From an uncultured Oscillospiraceae bacterium (GTDB lineage Bacteria > Bacillota > Clostridia > Oscillospirales > Oscillospiraceae): a DNA stretch of 5,784 bases. Of this stretch, positions 4,620 through 5,784 are shown one piece after another (within the stretch, counting starts at the first letter, position 1; the number at the start of each line of letters is the position of its first letter). The translations under genes and the position numbers were made by a program. Where the stretch lies: the NCBI GenBank assembly GCA_944385775.1, contig CALWYM010000077.1, positions 1-5,784 of the forward strand, written 5' to 3'. The notes beneath the pieces are model-generated. The model did no database searches. It was not told the origin of the DNA and saw nothing but the letters and a program-made list of their open reading frames with translations.

Positions 4620-5615
4620 TCATCTGTTTTTAAGCTGCCTGATATCCGTCCCGGCGAAATTAAGCACCTCAAACTCACCGGAAAGGCGGCTCATAATGGC
4701 AGGGGAGTATCGTTTTCCCAGCTCGCCCATGGTAAGGTTTGAATTTATGACAAACTTTCTGCCTGCCAGAAGCCTTGTATTCAAAAGGGAATAAAATGAG
4801 CTTACCACAAGGCTTGTCACCATTTCCGTACCCAGATCGTCAATAATAAGAAGGTCGCAGTTTTCCATACGCTTTATATCGTTTGCCGCTTCCTCGGCGT
4901 CGTCCGGATTACGGGAAAAACGCTCCGTCTGGTACTTGGCAAAAACGGAGCCCGCCGTATTATAAACTACTGAATATCCCTTTTCGCTGACGACCCTGGC
5001 AATACAGGTGGAAAGGAAGGTTTTTCCCAGCCCCGTACCGCCGGAAAGGAAAAGGTTCATGGACTTTTCGGAGAAATTTCTGGCGTAGCCGCTGCAAACA
5101 TCGAAAACAGTCTCCATCACAATCCTGGGCACATTTTTGTTTACCGGGTCGTATTTGTCCGAGTAGTAGTCAAGCCTGAAATTTTCAAAGGTCTCCTGCC
5201 CTATATTCAAAAGGGCACTGAGCTCCTTTTTCTGTTCCTCTCTGTAAAGCTCCATAAGGCAGGAACAGAGCTTTGTCCCGTCGTAGCCGGTGTCGTGGCA
5301 TTTGACGCACCTGTACCTCTGGGTAAGATAATCGGGATCCAGTCCCGCCTTTGCAAGGGCAAGGGCACGCTCCTCCTGAAGCTGAAGATTTTCCCTCTGC
5401 GCCCTGTCCACCGCCTCTACCGGATCGTCACCTTTCCTCATGGCTGAGGCTATGGCATCAATAACCGTCAGTCTCAAAGCGTTGTCAATCTCCCTTATGC
5501 GGGGGTCTCTGCTATACGCCAGCTCCCTGCGCCGCTCCATTTCACGCTCGTCCGCGCCGCGCCGCTCATCAAGCCGTTTTTTTGCTCTTGCAAGTATTTT
5601 CCCGTCAAGACTCAC
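4620..5615 (-). CDS. dnaI: DnaI/DnaC-type replicative helicase loader (AAA+ ATPase)
   Basis: The 331-residue protein has a charged helical N-terminal region (1-90), a putative zinc site C103-x2-C106-x10-C117-x-C119, and a C-terminal AAA+ domain. Walker A is GGTGLGKT (192-199), Walker B is LLIIDDLG (255-262), sensor-1-like INSN is at 290-293, and R310 in MSRL is a candidate arginine finger. In Bacillota, DnaI loads the hexameric replicative helicase at origins and restart sites. The Cys-rich N-terminal part contacts the helicase and the AAA+ part binds ATP and single-stranded DNA. A DnaD-like gene ends 5 nt upstream, which supports a primosome role over an IstB-type transposition helper. The GTG at 5615 is preferred because GGAGGAG lies 8 nt upstream. 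Another GTG at 5624, which overlaps the upstream TGA, is only 1 nt from GGAGG. Confidence 0.88.
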   Translation of the reverse strand: MSLDGKILARAKKRLDERRGADEREMERRRELAYSRDPRIREIDNALRLTVIDAIASAMRKGDDPVEAVDRAQRENLQLQEERALALAKAGLDPDYLTQRYRCVKCHDTGYDGTKLCSCLMELYREEQKKELSALLNIGQETFENFRLDYYSDKYDPVNKNVPRIVMETVFDVCSGYARNFSEKSMNLFLSGGTGLGKTFLSTCIARVVSEKGYSVVYNTAGSVFAKYQTERFSRNPDDAEEAANDIKRMENCDLLIIDDLGTEMVTSLVVSSFYSLLNTRLLAGRKFVINSNLTMGELGKRYSPAIMSRLSGEFEVLNFAGTDIRQLKNR

Positions 5616-5620
5616 CGGGC

Positions 5621-5784
5621 TCACTCCTCCCCTCTTATCTTCTTAAGGGTCTCCCTCATTCTCTCAAGGTCCTCCTGGGTAGCGGTCTGTCCGCTGCCGT
5701 CGTTTTTCTTCCGCGGATAGCTCTGCCCTCCGTGGGGTATCGTGTCACCTGCCGAAATCTCCTTGGGAGTGTGCAGGTTCCTTG
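5621..5784 (-). CDS. C-terminal part of a DnaD-like primosome protein (5' end outside the window)
   Basis: The last 53 codons are visible. The segment RNLHTPKEISAGD matches the end of the DnaD/DnaB-II domain, where relatives have a W-x-x-K-G-L-H-T-x-E-E-I helix. It is followed by a polar linker and a charged terminal helix with EDLERMRETLKKIRGEE. DnaD proteins remodel DNA and bridge DnaA or PriA to the helicase loader. The frame is open to the window edge and ends in TGA, 5 nt before the loader gene, so the two are surely cotranscribed and probably translationally coupled. The identification rests on a short piece plus context. Confidence 0.7.
   Translation of the reverse strand, partial: RNLHTPKEISAGDTIPHGGQSYPRKKNDGSGQTATQEDLERMRETLKKIRGEE
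5624..5630 (-). promoter_or_regulatory. Ribosome binding site that sets the helicase-loader GTG start
   Basis: GGAGGAG on the minus strand overlaps the end of the DnaD-like gene and is 8 nt before GTG at 5615. A GTG at 5624 would be too close to it for initiation. Confidence 0.6.

Noticed and set aside
4487..4678. A 63-codon minus-strand open frame across the helicase-loader 3' end
   Set aside because: It is out of frame with the loader, runs through the terminator hairpin and has no recognisable product.
1..5784. CRISPR array, toxin-antitoxin, defence island, riboswitch or biosynthetic cluster
   Set aside because: No regularly spaced repeats, nuclease or toxin genes, or recognisable riboswitch core were seen. 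The genes are housekeeping.

Overview
The window reads as a chromosomal segment of a low-to-moderate GC Bacillota, most likely a gut-type clostridial lineage such as the Oscillospirales. This is inferred from gene content (a DnaD/DnaI-type helicase-loading pair, RqcP, and a YabM/SpoVB-type flippase), from strong AGGAGG-like ribosome binding sites and from frequent TTG/GTG starts. No species can be named from the sequence alone. Every supported gene lies on the minus strand, so the description below runs from high to low coordinates.

Replication block (4541-5784). The C-terminal end of a DnaD-like primosomal protein is followed almost immediately by a DnaI/DnaC-type AAA+ helicase loader with a Cys cluster and Walker A/B motifs. 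The pair ends at a hairpin terminator. Beside it are three degenerate DnaA-box-like repeats.

Envelope gene (2750-4446). A promoter with 17-bp spacing drives a 538-residue polytopic flippase of the MurJ/SpoVB/YabM type. It starts at a TTG with a good Shine-Dalgarno sequence.

hup-rqcP-permease block (576-2697). An extended -10 promoter and a structured leader of about 110 nt precede hup (nucleoid protein HU). rqcP (ribosome quality control S4 protein) and an AI-2E family permease follow. A perfect 13-bp inverted repeat without a U-tract lies between hup and rqcP. The three genes probably form one transcription unit, though the hairpin may modulate it. The order flippase-hup-rqcP resembles the yabM-yabO neighbourhood of Bacillota, but mazG, yabP, yabQ and divIC are not at their expected places.

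tRNA and scar (1-554). A class II tRNA-Ser(GGA) gene with encoded CCA has a perfect consensus promoter and a strong terminator. Beyond it is a truncated XRE-type helix-turn-helix gene with its own promoter and RBS. It breaks off after about 35 recognisable codons and is joined to unrelated sequence that runs off the window, which looks like a recombination scar or the remnant of an inserted element.

Most of the window is ordinary housekeeping DNA. No CRISPR array, defence system or biosynthetic cluster is visible. The points worth a second look are the HTH scar beside the tRNA, the hup leader with a possible seven-residue uORF, the unusual hairpin before rqcP, and the DnaA-box-like repeats beside the helicase-loader genes.
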